The notes: generated by a model from the letters alone, not told the origin. 64,000 nt of DNA from Clostridium saccharobutylicum DSM 13864 (GCF_000473995.1 NC_022571.1:1700501-1764500); one strand, 5' to 3'; shown: positions 37,182 to 46,044, numbered from the stretch's first letter. A program made the numbers and translations.

Positions 37182-37250
37182 ATATGTTGCAATGGTAATT
37201 ATTGAAATAATGGTTATGATTTCTAACATAAATATTATTTTGCAACATAT
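37182..37250. repeat. inverted repeat upstream of cysteine hydrolase gene
   Basis: ATATGTTGCAA (37182-37192) pairs with TTGCAACATAT (37240-37250) in the leader region of the next gene. No T run follows, so it may be an RNA structure or an operator pair. Confidence 0.45.
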
Positions 37251-37291
37251 AAATAATGTATTTAGAGAATTATGGAAGATGAGGATGGTAA

Positions 37292-37807
37292 ATGAAAAAG
37301 GCACTTTTAGTCATTGATGCTCAAGAAGACTTTATTGGGGAGCAGCGGAATAAGAAAAGATTCAATTATGAAGAAGTAGATGAACTTGTGAGAAATATGA
37401 ATAATAAGATTAGAATTTATGAAAAAAATAAAGATGAAGTAATTTATATAGCACATGTTTTGACTAGTAGCTTCTTTAATAAGAAAATTTTCGGATATGG
37501 AATAGCAGGAAGTTTTGGAGCCAAAATTGATAAAAGAATAAAAATTGTATCAGAAAATTATTTTGAAAAACAATTTGCTAATGCTTTCAAAAATAATAAT
37601 TTAATAAAATTTATCAAAGATAATAAAATAGATGAAGTTGAGCTTATTGGTGTTGATGGAACTGGATGTATTGCTGGAACAGCTAAAGGAGCAGTACATA
37701 TTGGACTTAAAGTTACTATTTCTAATGATGCTGTAGGAACAAGAAATATAGAGAAACTTCTTAAAATAAGCACAAAATTGAAAAGCTTTGGCGTAGCATA
37801 TATATAG
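37292..37807 (+). CDS. isochorismatase-like cysteine hydrolase
   Basis: A 171-aa protein of the isochorismatase/nicotinamidase fold. The catalytic Asp is in KALLVIDAQEDF, the Lys/oxyanion region in YFEKQFANAF, and the nucleophilic Cys in GVDGTGCIAGTAKGA near 130. Members hydrolyse amides or isochorismate; nicotinamidase is one possibility, but the metal-ligand Asp-x-His motif is not obvious. GATGAGGATG precedes the ATG. It ends at a strong terminator. Confidence 0.85.
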   Translation: MKKALLVIDAQEDFIGEQRNKKRFNYEEVDELVRNMNNKIRIYEKNKDEVIYIAHVLTSSFFNKKIFGYGIAGSFGAKIDKRIKIVSENYFEKQFANAFKNNNLIKFIKDNKIDEVELIGVDGTGCIAGTAKGAVHIGLKVTISNDAVGTRNIEKLLKISTKLKSFGVAYI

Positions 37808-37811
37808 TTGT

Positions 37812-37857
37812 AAAACTATCTCAAAATTTGTTAAATGATTTTGAGGTAGTTTTTTTA
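37812..37857 (+). terminator. intrinsic terminator
   Basis: AAACTATCTCAAAA pairs with TTTTGAGGTAGTTT, then a T run. Confidence 0.9.
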
Positions 37858-37988
37858 TTTAGGTACGTCTTATATTTTATTTATATATTTTTATATAAAA
37901 GCATCATATTTTGAATGAACATTTATAATCAATATGAATATTATAGAATATGAAGCAAAGAGGGATTTAATAGGAGGATAATATAAAA

Positions 37989-38222
37989 ATGAATGGTTAT
38001 CAATTAATAATGAAGATTCAGCAAAAAATGCAACAGGATCAGAATTTTGCAAATAAATTTAATCAAGCGGTAGCCAATTTGAATAGAATACCTGGTCTTC
38101 AACAACAGGTTCTAAAAATAGCACAAATTAATAATGAAGCAGAAAGACAACATGCTCTTGACAGATTGCCACAAGAAGCTAAGCACTCTGTTGAAGAATT
38201 ATTAAAACTTTTAAATAGTTAG
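37989..38222 (+). CDS. hypothetical protein, 77 aa, Gln/Asn-rich helical
   Basis: A 77-aa helical protein rich in Gln and Asn (IQQKMQQDQNFANKFNQA; LPQEAKHSVEELLKLLNS). It has no membrane or signal segment. TAGGAGG lies upstream of the ATG, so translation is likely. Not recognised; could be a small sporulation or structural protein. Confidence 0.65.
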   Translation: MNGYQLIMKIQQKMQQDQNFANKFNQAVANLNRIPGLQQQVLKIAQINNEAERQHALDRLPQEAKHSVEELLKLLNS

Positions 38223-38460
38223 TTAAATATTTATAAAATATCGAATGAATTATTACACACTAATTATTAATTTCATACTTTTTGAATAGCAGTTACATTA
38301 TAATTATAATCAAAAAAGTAATCAATAAGTATGCATGTTTATTTAATATAATGTTTAATAAATATGTTTAGTTCATAGCTAATATAAAAAATATAAATTT
38401 TTTAATTAGTGTAAAAGTATAGGGAAAATTTTAGTCTGTTATTTTATTCCATATGACTTA

Positions 38461-38502
38461 AAACCTCATCTTATAAATAAATTTATTTATAAGATGAGGT
38501 TT
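38461..38502. terminator. perfect 42-bp palindrome, likely bidirectional terminator
   Basis: AAACCTCATCTTATAAATAA and its exact complement meet with no loop. It separates two convergent small genes. The gap before it (38223-38460) shows no gene. Confidence 0.7.
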
Positions 38503-38555
38503 AAATCTAGGATGTTCAAACAATTTATTTTTTAGCATGAGTTAGTTAGGTTTAT

Positions 38556-38711
38556 CTAAAAACCTCTTTTTTTTGCCTCAACTCCACTTTCGTTGATTCC
38601 AGGCTTTTCTATAGTTGTATTAAAACTGCTCTTGCCATACTGGTCTTGTGTTTTATTACCGTTCCTTAGGTAATTACTTTTTGAATAATCTTTTTTGTTA
38701 TTGTTTTGCAT
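38556..38711 (-). CDS. small hydrophilic protein, 51 aa
   Basis: A 51-aa gene starting at ATG 38711 (QNNNKKDYSKSNYLRNG...) and ending VEAKKRGF. AAGGAGAT sits at the right distance upstream. The product is highly polar (Asn, Lys, Ser), with no hydrophobic core, as in many minor acid-soluble spore proteins, but it does not match one I can name. Read by eye from the sequence. Confidence 0.65.
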   Translation of the reverse strand: MQNNNKKDYSKSNYLRNGNKTQDQYGKSSFNTTIEKPGINESGVEAKKRGF

Positions 38712-38833
38712 AGTATCATCTCCTTATTTATTTTGTACATATATAGTATGTCTAATATTAATATAAATTACTAATGTTAATATTAAAAAAATAAGATTTC
38801 TATATTTTTATTTTAATTTATTAATACATGTAA

Positions 38834-38918
38834 TTAAGTCATATAAAAAAATAACAAGTTCATCTGCTAGCATATTTTCATGTTAGATTGGACTTGCTAT
38901 TTTCTTTCATTTGACTAA
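38834..38918. repeat. family-1 element, short copy
   Basis: AAAAAAATAACAAGTTC on the left and GGACTTGCTATTTTCTTTCA on the right, 85 bp, with ATATTTTCATGTTAGA inside. Confidence 0.75.
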
Positions 38919-39016
38919 GAAATTATAGTTATAAAACATGAATAAAGAATTATTTAAAATTAATTGTGATAATATATAATAAAGATGATATTATACCAAA
39001 GAAAGGGTGAATAATT

Positions 39017-39958
39017 ATGATTGATCTAATTTTATTAGGATGCGGTGGCGGAATGCCTATGCCAAATAGATTTTTATCATCTCTTTTAATTAGTTATAGA
39101 GGAAGAAAAATACTTATAGATTGTGGAGAAGGAACTCAAGTATCTATGCGAATGTGTAATGCAGGATTTAAAAGCATAGATGTTATATGTATTACACATA
39201 TTCATGGAGATCATATAGTTGGCCTTCCAGGATTACTTGGAACTATAGGAAACAGTGGAAGAAAAGAGCCAATTACAATCATTGGACCGAAAGGAATAAC
39301 AGAAGCTGTAAATGGACTTAGAGTCATTGCAAGTTGGTTACCTTATGAAATTAATGTAATAGAGAATCCAAGAGATATTATTTATGTAGATAACAATTAC
39401 ATAAATAAAGATATAGAGATATCAACATTAGAGCTTGATCATTCAGCTCCTTGTATTGGATATAGCTTTTATTTGAAAAGAAAACCAAAATTTGATCCTA
39501 AAAAAGCTGCTATGAATAATGTTCCTAAAACTATTTGGAGTAAGCTTCAAAAAAGTCAAGAGAGCATATATTTTGAAGGTATAGAATATAACCCTGAAAT
39601 GGTTATGGGCGAAAATAGAAAAGGAATAAAAATTAGTATGACTACTGATACAAGACCAATCGAAGATATTGTGGAATTTGTGAAAAAAAGTGATTATTTT
39701 ATTTGTGAAGGAACATATGGAGATGATAGTGATATAGAAAAAGCAATTAAAAATAAGCATATGACATTTAGAGAAGCAGCCACTTTATCTAAAAATGCTG
39801 ATGTAAAAAAACTTTTATTAACGCATTTTAGTACTGCGATTGCAGAGCCTGATATTTATATTAATAATGCAAAAGAAATTTTTGAAGATACAATAATTGG
39901 ATATGATAGATATAATATTACTCTAAATTTTGAAGATGATAAAAATAATGAAAATTAA
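39017..39958 (+). CDS. rnz: ribonuclease Z
   Basis: A 313-aa metallo-beta-lactamase-fold tRNA 3'-processing endonuclease. The start LILLGCGGGMPMPNRFLSS and the zinc motif THIHGDHIVGLPGLLG (H-x-H-x-D-H) near 63 are diagnostic; later ligands are in LELDHSAPCIGYSF, TTDTRPIED and LLLTHFSTAI. Length is normal for bacterial RNase Z. AAAGGGTG precedes the ATG. Monocistronic. Confidence 0.95.
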   Translation: MIDLILLGCGGGMPMPNRFLSSLLISYRGRKILIDCGEGTQVSMRMCNAGFKSIDVICITHIHGDHIVGLPGLLGTIGNSGRKEPITIIGPKGITEAVNGLRVIASWLPYEINVIENPRDIIYVDNNYINKDIEISTLELDHSAPCIGYSFYLKRKPKFDPKKAAMNNVPKTIWSKLQKSQESIYFEGIEYNPEMVMGENRKGIKISMTTDTRPIEDIVEFVKKSDYFICEGTYGDDSDIEKAIKNKHMTFREAATLSKNADVKKLLLTHFSTAIAEPDIYINNAKEIFEDTIIGYDRYNITLNFEDDKNNEN

Positions 39959-40301
39959 ATTTATAAGTGAAAATGTTAATTTAATTGAATAAATAAGAAA
40001 ATGATAAACATAATATATATTTTACCAATAACATTAAGAAAATTTTTATGAAATATGTTATAATAAGTTCATGTAAAAGTTGTCATTTTATTTAAATAAA
40101 GCAGGTGATGAAGTAGAATTTCACACATGGAATAGGTTGGACAAGATATAGATACTTTATTACTTAAACAAAAGTTCTTAATAAAGATTAATAAAAAGGA
40201 AGAAGAGATTGAATTAGGCAAACATATAAATAGCATAAAAAATAACATGGGTAAAAATTACATTATGGAAAAGAAAGAATTGAAAGAGAGTAGGGACAAG
40301 A
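39959..40301. other. 343-bp region with possible broken small ORF
   Basis: From ATG 40127 the frame reads ATG-GAA-TAG and then stays open to 40372 (VGQDIDTLLLKQKFLIKI...), overlapping the start of the next gene. No ribosome binding site lies within 12 nt of the ATG, although AGGTGAT occurs at 40103. It may be a decayed short gene or chance. Confidence 0.3.
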
Positions 40302-40751
40302 ATGGAAATATCAACAATATTACCAATTCTATTTATAGTAGCAATGGATGTGATACTTTTTGTTATAGATAGAAGAAATAAAATTATTTTTAGGGGAAGA
40401 AATAAATATGGAATTATAGTGCCAGTAATGGTAGCAGTATTTATAGTTGTAACAATAGCATCTAAAAGTTTTGTTCTTAATGCTTATAACATTATATTAT
40501 TAATTGCAATATTGCCAATTGCAGTTCTTGGAAATAAAAGTGGCTTAACAGAAAAAGGAATATTATTAAATTCATATGTAGCAATTTGGCAAAAGATAGA
40601 AAGCTATTCTCTGGATGAAGAGGCTAGTAGATATGTTCTTTTATATAAAACGAATGCAGGAGTAAGAAGAATATATTTTAAAAAAGAAAATATAGAAGAA
40701 GTTAGAAAATATTTATCACGTGCAATAAATTATAAGCACTACAGAAGATAA
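40302..40751 (+). CDS. DUF5673-like membrane protein
   Basis: A 149-aa protein with three membrane helices (about 5-22, 38-57, 62-78) followed by a cytoplasmic PH-like/beta domain (LTEKGILLNSYVAIWQKIES...VRRIYFKKENIEEVRKYL). The arrangement matches DUF5673-type proteins of Clostridia. Function unknown. The ribosome binding site is weak (AGGGACAAG). Confidence 0.75.
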   Translation: MEISTILPILFIVAMDVILFVIDRRNKIIFRGRNKYGIIVPVMVAVFIVVTIASKSFVLNAYNIILLIAILPIAVLGNKSGLTEKGILLNSYVAIWQKIESYSLDEEASRYVLLYKTNAGVRRIYFKKENIEEVRKYLSRAINYKHYRR

Positions 40752-40774
40752 AACACATTAAAAAAATAATATAT

Positions 40775-40821
40775 CAATCTCGCAGAATATTTGAAATTGC
40801 TATTTTCTTTCATGTGCCTAA
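40775..40821. repeat. family-1 right-end remnant
   Basis: TTGCTATTTTCTTTCATGTG followed by CCTAA is the right end of a family-1 element; only AAATAATATATCAATCTCGC resembling a left arm precedes it. Confidence 0.55.
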
Positions 40822-40826
40822 GTGAA

Positions 40827-40868
40827 AATAAGGTTAACATTTAGTATTGGATGTTAACCTTATTTTTT
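40827..40868 (+). terminator. intrinsic terminator
   Basis: ATAAGGTTAACAT pairs with ATGTTAACCTTAT and six T follow. Confidence 0.9.
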
Positions 40869-40937
40869 ATTTTATTCACATAAATATGTAAATGAACATA
40901 ATATGTAATATATTAAATTACTAAGGAGGAACTTTCA

Positions 40938-41342
40938 ATGTCAGATAGTTGCAGCAGTTCTGATTCTTCTTTTGAAGAAAGTGACAAATATAATCAAAAT
41001 TGTAATAGAATAATAAATCATAATCATGAATTTTTATCAAGCACAGATTATGCAAGAGATGATAATGGGGATGTTCATAATCATAGAATTGCAGGTGTAA
41101 CAAGTCCACCAATTAGATATCGTGAATCTCATATTCATATAGTAGAGGTTCTCACTGATACTTTTGATGATCATTTTCATGTTATCCGTTATACTACAGG
41201 TAGGGCGATTAATCTTCCAGGTGGAAAGCATATCCATTTAGTAAGAGGTGTAACAAGCCGTAATGATGGACATCAGCATAATTTTTATTTTACAACATTA
41301 ATTGAAAATCCTTCTAGCGTACCAGAAGGCAGAAGATGTTAG
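40938..41342 (+). CDS. YmaF family His-rich protein
   Basis: A 134-aa protein with six H-x-H pairs, spaced about every 15-20 residues (NHNHEF, DVHNHRI, SHIHIVE, DHFHVI, KHIHLV, GHQHNF) between short strands. This is the YmaF family pattern. The N-terminus is Ser-rich (SDSCSSSDSSFEESD). The evenly spaced His pairs suggest metal binding, though the family has no proven function. The TAG stop is formed by the first bases of the adjoining family-1 element, so insertion may have trimmed or replaced the original C-terminus. AAGGAGG precedes the ATG. Confidence 0.8.
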   Translation: MSDSCSSSDSSFEESDKYNQNCNRIINHNHEFLSSTDYARDDNGDVHNHRIAGVTSPPIRYRESHIHIVEVLTDTFDDHFHVIRYTTGRAINLPGGKHIHLVRGVTSRNDGHQHNFYFTTLIENPSSVPEGRRC

Positions 41343-41404
41343 GCACATGAAAATAAATAACAAGTCCAATTTGTTGTGAATCGCTTACTTAGTGAGCGTA
41401 TGTG

Positions 41405-42925
41405 CAATGTCGTCAACTTAGTAAAATAGTAATGAAAAAATTACTACAAATTTCGAATAGCGTATGCTATATTTCTTAAAAAATGGTATAATTAATAAAC
41501 CTACTGGCAAAAGTAGGATTTTGGAAATATTTAGTTTTTACAAACTTATATGCAAGATTTCCTTTGAGAATGATGCTTTTTCCATGGGTGCTTGTTTTTT
41601 CGCTCACAATTACGGTTTGGACGTATTTGTGAGCGTATTTTTTTAGCTTTTTCTAATATATGTTCTAATATTCTTTTTCCTGAAATAGGCTTTACCATCA
41701 TAACTATTATCTTCTTCAAAACGTCACATAATATAAAATTTCTATTTGCTTGATATTCTGATTTTAAATTTTTATCTTTATTTTTATTTGCTATTGCAGC
41801 GTCGGCATCTTTCTTTATAAGTGCTGCAACCATAGATATATAAATAGATGCATAAAAATCTTGTTCAATTGCAATTGGCTTAGTTCCAGAAAATTCTTCT
41901 ATTTCAATACTACTTTTAAGTTCTTTATATTTGCATTCAACTCCCCATCTAAGAAAATACAATTCTTTAAATTGATTAGGAGTAATAATTTCATCAAATA
42001 TATTAGTTACTAATATTTCTGTGGTGTCAGCAGAAAGTTTTATTTTTATAACTCTTACTTTTTTCAATTCTCCTTTTGATTTATATTCAAAAATACAATC
42101 TTCAGAAGAAATAGATTGTATTATCTTAAATGAAGATGATATTCTCATTAAGAAAAATAAATTTCTATCGTTTAAATAATCAAACATATCATAAGAAGGA
42201 TAGCCCCTATCAAAAATTACAATGCTATTATTGAGTAATTTTTCATTATTAAGTGTATTTATATGTTGTTTGGCCATTTCTCTTTCACTAGTTCTAAATT
42301 TAGTTACAGACGCATCAATTATTATATCATTTAATACATCATATAAGGCTGACGCCGACGCAATAGCAGTTTGTACTTTATTTTGATTTTTACTTAATCC
42401 AAAATATTCACCACATTCAATTGTATCAGGAACTTGCAAAGAGGTTCCATCGACAGCAAGAACATTAAATCCATTCCACTTTTTTAAATTGTTTGTTGAG
42501 CTATAAAAAGAATCAACAAATAATCTGCATAATTCTTTAAATGCTTCAGGGGAAATATTTTGTCTTGCTTTAGAAAATGCTTGTTTTGATATACAAGGAA
42601 AATCTAAATATGTATGCTCTTCAATGAAATTACTTATTTCTGTAGCCATAGATTTTCGTAATGCGGAGCAAATAAAATGTACTGCATTAGAAAAAGATAA
42701 TTTTCTTTTTCTTGAAAATGAATTACCTAAGCTATACGCTTCTTTAAACTCATTGGAAATAATTAATTTATTTGTTTTCTTTAAAATTTGGGATAATAAT
42801 TTAATATTTTTCATAAAATCAAACCTCGCTATAAATTTAATATCTATAATGAGGCTTCATTTTTTCTAATTATTGTCAAGTGTTTTTTTATTAATTTTAT
42901 ATATTTCTTTAAGTTGACGACATTG
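41405..42925 (-). mobile_element. IS4-family insertion sequence, 1521 bp
   Basis: Inverted ends CAATGTCGTCAACTTA (41405-41420) and its complement (42910-42925) bound the element. A 10-bp direct repeat AGCGTATGTG flanks it on both sides (41395-41404 and 42926-42935). It carries one intact transposase gene on the minus strand. Size, ends, transposase motifs and a 10-bp duplication fit the IS4 family. The perfect duplication and intact gene suggest recent movement. Confidence 0.95.
41546..42814 (-). CDS. IS4 family transposase
   Basis: A 422-aa DDE transposase. The first Asp lies in LAVDGTSLQVP near 122, the second in IVIFDRGYPSYDMF near 200, and the Glu in the IS4 signature YFLRWGVECKYKELK near 288, which satisfies Y-x2-R-x3-E-x6-K exactly. 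The C-terminus is Lys/His/Arg-rich. The frame is intact with an ATG at 42814 and GCGAGG upstream, so it may be active. Confidence 0.95.
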   Translation of the reverse strand: MKNIKLLSQILKKTNKLIISNEFKEAYSLGNSFSRKRKLSFSNAVHFICSALRKSMATEISNFIEEHTYLDFPCISKQAFSKARQNISPEAFKELCRLFVDSFYSSTNNLKKWNGFNVLAVDGTSLQVPDTIECGEYFGLSKNQNKVQTAIASASALYDVLNDIIIDASVTKFRTSEREMAKQHINTLNNEKLLNNSIVIFDRGYPSYDMFDYLNDRNLFFLMRISSSFKIIQSISSEDCIFEYKSKGELKKVRVIKIKLSADTTEILVTNIFDEIITPNQFKELYFLRWGVECKYKELKSSIEIEEFSGTKPIAIEQDFYASIYISMVAALIKKDADAAIANKNKDKNLKSEYQANRNFILCDVLKKIIVMMVKPISGKRILEHILEKAKKIRSQIRPNRNCERKNKHPWKKHHSQRKSCI

Positions 42926-43133
42926 AGCGTATGTGAGTCGAGCTTCCTCTGATGAAAAATAGGCCAGCAAATGGAATTGTTGTTTTTTGAATGTACTTTA
43001 AAGTTTATATAGAATAATCGCATCTTATTTTAATATGAGGTGCGGTTAAATATATGATAATATACATTTGTATTTTATATTAGATTAGTTTAAATTTATA
43101 ATATAATAATTAAGTTAGCAAAAGGATGATTTT

Positions 43134-45308
43134 ATGAAGAAAACAATAGGTGTACTAGCTCATGTTGATGCGGGTAAAACTACATTTTCAGAACAGGTAC
43201 TTTATCATACAAATAGTATAAGGAGCAGAGGAAGGGTAGATCATAAGGATGCTTTTCTAGACAGTCATAGCATTGAGAGAAAAAGAGGCATTACAGTGTT
43301 CTCTGATCAGGCTGTTTTTAAATTTAGTGATTCTACATATTATTTAATCGATACACCTGGCCATGTAGATTTTTCTACTGAAATGGAAAGGTCCATTGGA
43401 ATTATGGATTATGCAATAATAATTATAAGTGCTGTAGAAGGAGTACAAGGGCATACGAAGACTGTATGGAGATTACTTGAAAAATATAAAATTCCAACAT
43501 TCTTTTTTATAAATAAATTAGATAGAGTTGGAGCAGATAAGGATAAAGTAATTGAGGAAATAAAAAAGAATTTAACTAAGGATATATGTTATATTGATAA
43601 AAGTTCTATAAAGTTTAAAGCTGATAAAGAATTTAATTATGAGAGTAAAGTTAATAATAGTAATACTCAAAATGTACAAAATAATTATTTAGATTTAAAT
43701 GATGAAATCATTGAATTTATAAGCGAATATGATGAAGTACTTTTAGAAAAATATTTGGATGGAGAATATGATGAAAAGCTATGGAAAAATGTATTTAGAA
43801 ATTTGATAAAGGAAAATAAGGTTTTTCCATGCTTTGCAGGATCTGCACTTCAAGATGAAGGAATATTAGAATTTATATATGGATTAGATGAATTAACATT
43901 TACAAATTATGAGGATTTAAACATAGCGGATTGTAATGATAATAGTAGTTTAATGCCTATGTTTAGAGATAATATTTTAAATACTACTAATAAATTTGCT
44001 GGATATGTTTATAAGGTTCGTCATGAAGCAACTGGAAATAGAATAACATTTATAAAGTGCTTAAAAGGAGAATTAAAGGTTAGGGATGAAATTATCCATG
44101 GAGGTGAAATAAAAGCTAATAATTATTCAAATGAAATGGAGAAAAGTGATAACAGCAAATTACAATTAAGTTTTGAATATGGGAATGAAATTAAGGAAAA
44201 AGTGAGTAGTATAAGAATTTATAATGGAAATAAATTTAAAGCAGTTGATAATGTAAAAGCAGGGGATGTGTTTGGAGTTACAGGATTAACAAATGTTTTA
44301 CCTGGTGAAGGAATTGGAGAGCTAAGATTAAAAACAAATTATGAAATGGTTCCTACGTTAATGTCTAAAGTTATTTTTGATGCTTTCTATAATATAAAAG
44401 AAGTTTTAGGATATTTTAAACTTTTAGAAGCAGAAGATCCAGCATTAAATGTAATATGGAGTGAAGCTATTCAAGAAATGCATGTACATATAATGGGGAA
44501 AATTCAATTGGAGGTTCTTAAAGAAATTGTTGAAGAGAGATTCAATTTAAGCGTTGAGTTTGGGCCTTGTGAAATTCTCTATAAAGAGAGCATTTTAGAA
44601 ACAGCTATAGGAAGTGGTCATTTTGAGCCATTAAGACATTATGCAGAAGTGCATTTAAAGATTGAGCCTTTACCAAGAAATAGTGGAATTATTTTTGATA
44701 ATAAATGTCATTCGGATCATTTGACTATTGGAAATCAAAATTTAATTAAAACACATATTTTTGAAAGAGAACATCATGGAATTTTAACAGGATCTCCATT
44801 AACTGATATAAAAATAACTCTTTTAACAGGCCGTGCTCATTTAAAGCATACTTCTGGTGGAGATTTTAGAGAAGCAACATTTAGAGCGTTAAGACAAGGT
44901 TTAGAAAAGGTGGAAAATATACTTTTAGAACCTTATTATAAGTTTACAATAGAAGTCGAACAAGATTTTATTGGAAGAGTATTAAGTGATATTCAAAAAA
45001 TGGATGGAACTTTTGATGCACCAGAAATTGCAAAAGATAAAATGATAGTAAATGGCCGTGGACCAGTTGCAAGATTTATGGATTATCCTATGGAAGTTAT
45101 TGCTTTTACTAAAGGTAAAGGACATATAAATTTAATTTATGATGGTTATGATAATTGTCATAATAGTGAAGAAGTAATTCAAAAAAGAGATTATAATAAA
45201 AATGCGGATATTGAATATACGTCAAGTTCAATTTTTTGTTCACATGGTCAAGGTTATATAGTAGAGTGGGATGAGGCAGACAAATCAATGCATTGTGAAT
45301 TAGAATAA
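43134..45308 (+). CDS. Tet(M)-like ribosomal protection family GTPase (divergent)
   Basis: A 724-aa EF-G-type GTPase. G1 is GVLAHVDAGKTTFSEQ, G2 lies in SIERKRGITVFS, G3 is DTPGHVDFSTEM and G4 NKLDRV. The start and overall layout follow Tet(M)/Tet(O)/Tet(W) rather than EF-G: a short start, domain II near 300-420, and domains III-V to the end. It is too divergent for me to claim tetracycline resistance; some clostridia carry chromosomal members of unknown role. An insert near 165-185 rich in Asn/Ser (ESKVNNSNTQNVQNNY) and another near 325 are unusual. AAAGGATG lies upstream. Confidence 0.85.
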   Translation: MKKTIGVLAHVDAGKTTFSEQVLYHTNSIRSRGRVDHKDAFLDSHSIERKRGITVFSDQAVFKFSDSTYYLIDTPGHVDFSTEMERSIGIMDYAIIIISAVEGVQGHTKTVWRLLEKYKIPTFFFINKLDRVGADKDKVIEEIKKNLTKDICYIDKSSIKFKADKEFNYESKVNNSNTQNVQNNYLDLNDEIIEFISEYDEVLLEKYLDGEYDEKLWKNVFRNLIKENKVFPCFAGSALQDEGILEFIYGLDELTFTNYEDLNIADCNDNSSLMPMFRDNILNTTNKFAGYVYKVRHEATGNRITFIKCLKGELKVRDEIIHGGEIKANNYSNEMEKSDNSKLQLSFEYGNEIKEKVSSIRIYNGNKFKAVDNVKAGDVFGVTGLTNVLPGEGIGELRLKTNYEMVPTLMSKVIFDAFYNIKEVLGYFKLLEAEDPALNVIWSEAIQEMHVHIMGKIQLEVLKEIVEERFNLSVEFGPCEILYKESILETAIGSGHFEPLRHYAEVHLKIEPLPRNSGIIFDNKCHSDHLTIGNQNLIKTHIFEREHHGILTGSPLTDIKITLLTGRAHLKHTSGGDFREATFRALRQGLEKVENILLEPYYKFTIEVEQDFIGRVLSDIQKMDGTFDAPEIAKDKMIVNGRGPVARFMDYPMEVIAFTKGKGHINLIYDGYDNCHNSEEVIQKRDYNKNADIEYTSSSIFCSHGQGYIVEWDEADKSMHCELE

Positions 45309-45363
45309 TTAAAAATATCGTTATGTTAATAAATTATAATATATGATAATTTAACTAAATGTT

Positions 45364-45417
45364 TAGGCATATTTAATAAAAAACGTTTTTTATAATTTAT
45401 TTATTTAAATATGCCTA
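45364..45417. terminator. bidirectional terminator
   Basis: TAGGCATATTTAA pairs with TTAAATATGCCTA around an A/T-rich loop (inner AAAAAACGTTTTTT), between convergent genes. Confidence 0.75.
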
Positions 45418-45468
45418 TTGATTTAAAGTGAATTCAGCATTACATTTAGAGTTTATATGATGTTTTAA

Positions 45469-46044
45469 TTATTGATAGACGGTTTTTAAGTTTGAATTAT
45501 AATCAGAAATATCTTTATGATTTTTGTATTTTATAAGAAGCCAAGGTGGATTTGAAGAATTAGCAGAAGCTAATTTTACCAGTGATGAATAAAAATTATT
45601 AGCTTCCAATGTTATACCATAGTTTTTGTCATCTTGAATCCAACTGTTCACAATATAAGTTATATTAATTTTAATATATTTTCCGACATCATTTGGAGTT
45701 ATACTTAGATGCATATGAGAGTCTGTTGGTGGCAGAGTATTCCAAGTAACAGATTTTACATCAAAATCACAAGTATTTTTATAAAGTGAAAGAGTATCAT
45801 TACTATAGTAGCTAGTATCAGAGTTGATATCCTTTACAAACAAGCATAAATAAGCAGATGAAATTGGATATGGTTGTAAGTTAGACAAATCGAAAGTAAT
45901 CAAAGATTTGAACATGGTAGAATGTGAGGAAGTTTTATGAACACTTCCAGCAAATAAGTTTTTACAGTCATAAAAGTTTTTATTAGCATTACCGCTATCT
46001 ACATAATTTGTACCATTACATTTAAATTTAAAAATAGAATCCAA
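45469..46044 (-). CDS. DNRLRE-domain surface-type protein
   Basis: A 191-aa beta-rich protein resembling DNRLRE domains: LITFDLSNLQPYPISSAYLC, VTWNTLPPTD and IVNSWIQDDKNYGITLEA are characteristic blocks. These domains are usually found in long secreted or surface proteins and in spore-surface proteins, but here there is no signal peptide and only one domain. AAAAGGAGTTG precedes the ATG. Possibly a spore-surface protein released by mother-cell lysis; that is conjecture. Confidence 0.8.
   Translation of the reverse strand: MDSIFKFKCNGTNYVDSGNANKNFYDCKNLFAGSVHKTSSHSTMFKSLITFDLSNLQPYPISSAYLCLFVKDINSDTSYYSNDTLSLYKNTCDFDVKSVTWNTLPPTDSHMHLSITPNDVGKYIKINITYIVNSWIQDDKNYGITLEANNFYSSLVKLASANSSNPPWLLIKYKNHKDISDYNSNLKTVYQ

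Larger units (their letters stand above)
41339..43000. repeat. family-1 element (subfamily B) split by an IS element
   Basis: The left half (41339-41404) begins TTAGGCACATGAAAATAAAT and the right half (42926-43000) ends GTTGTTTTTTGAATGTACTT. Joined without the IS, the inside matches the reverse complement of the first half of the copy at 53860 (CAGAGGAAGC, GCTCACT.AGTAAGC.ATTCACA). This shows that the IS jumped into a pre-existing repeat. Confidence 0.88.

Noticed and set aside
43134-45308. Acquired tetracycline resistance on a mobile element with the neighbouring IS
   Set aside because: The IS has its own precise duplication that excludes this gene, and the protein is too divergent from Tet(M) to claim resistance.
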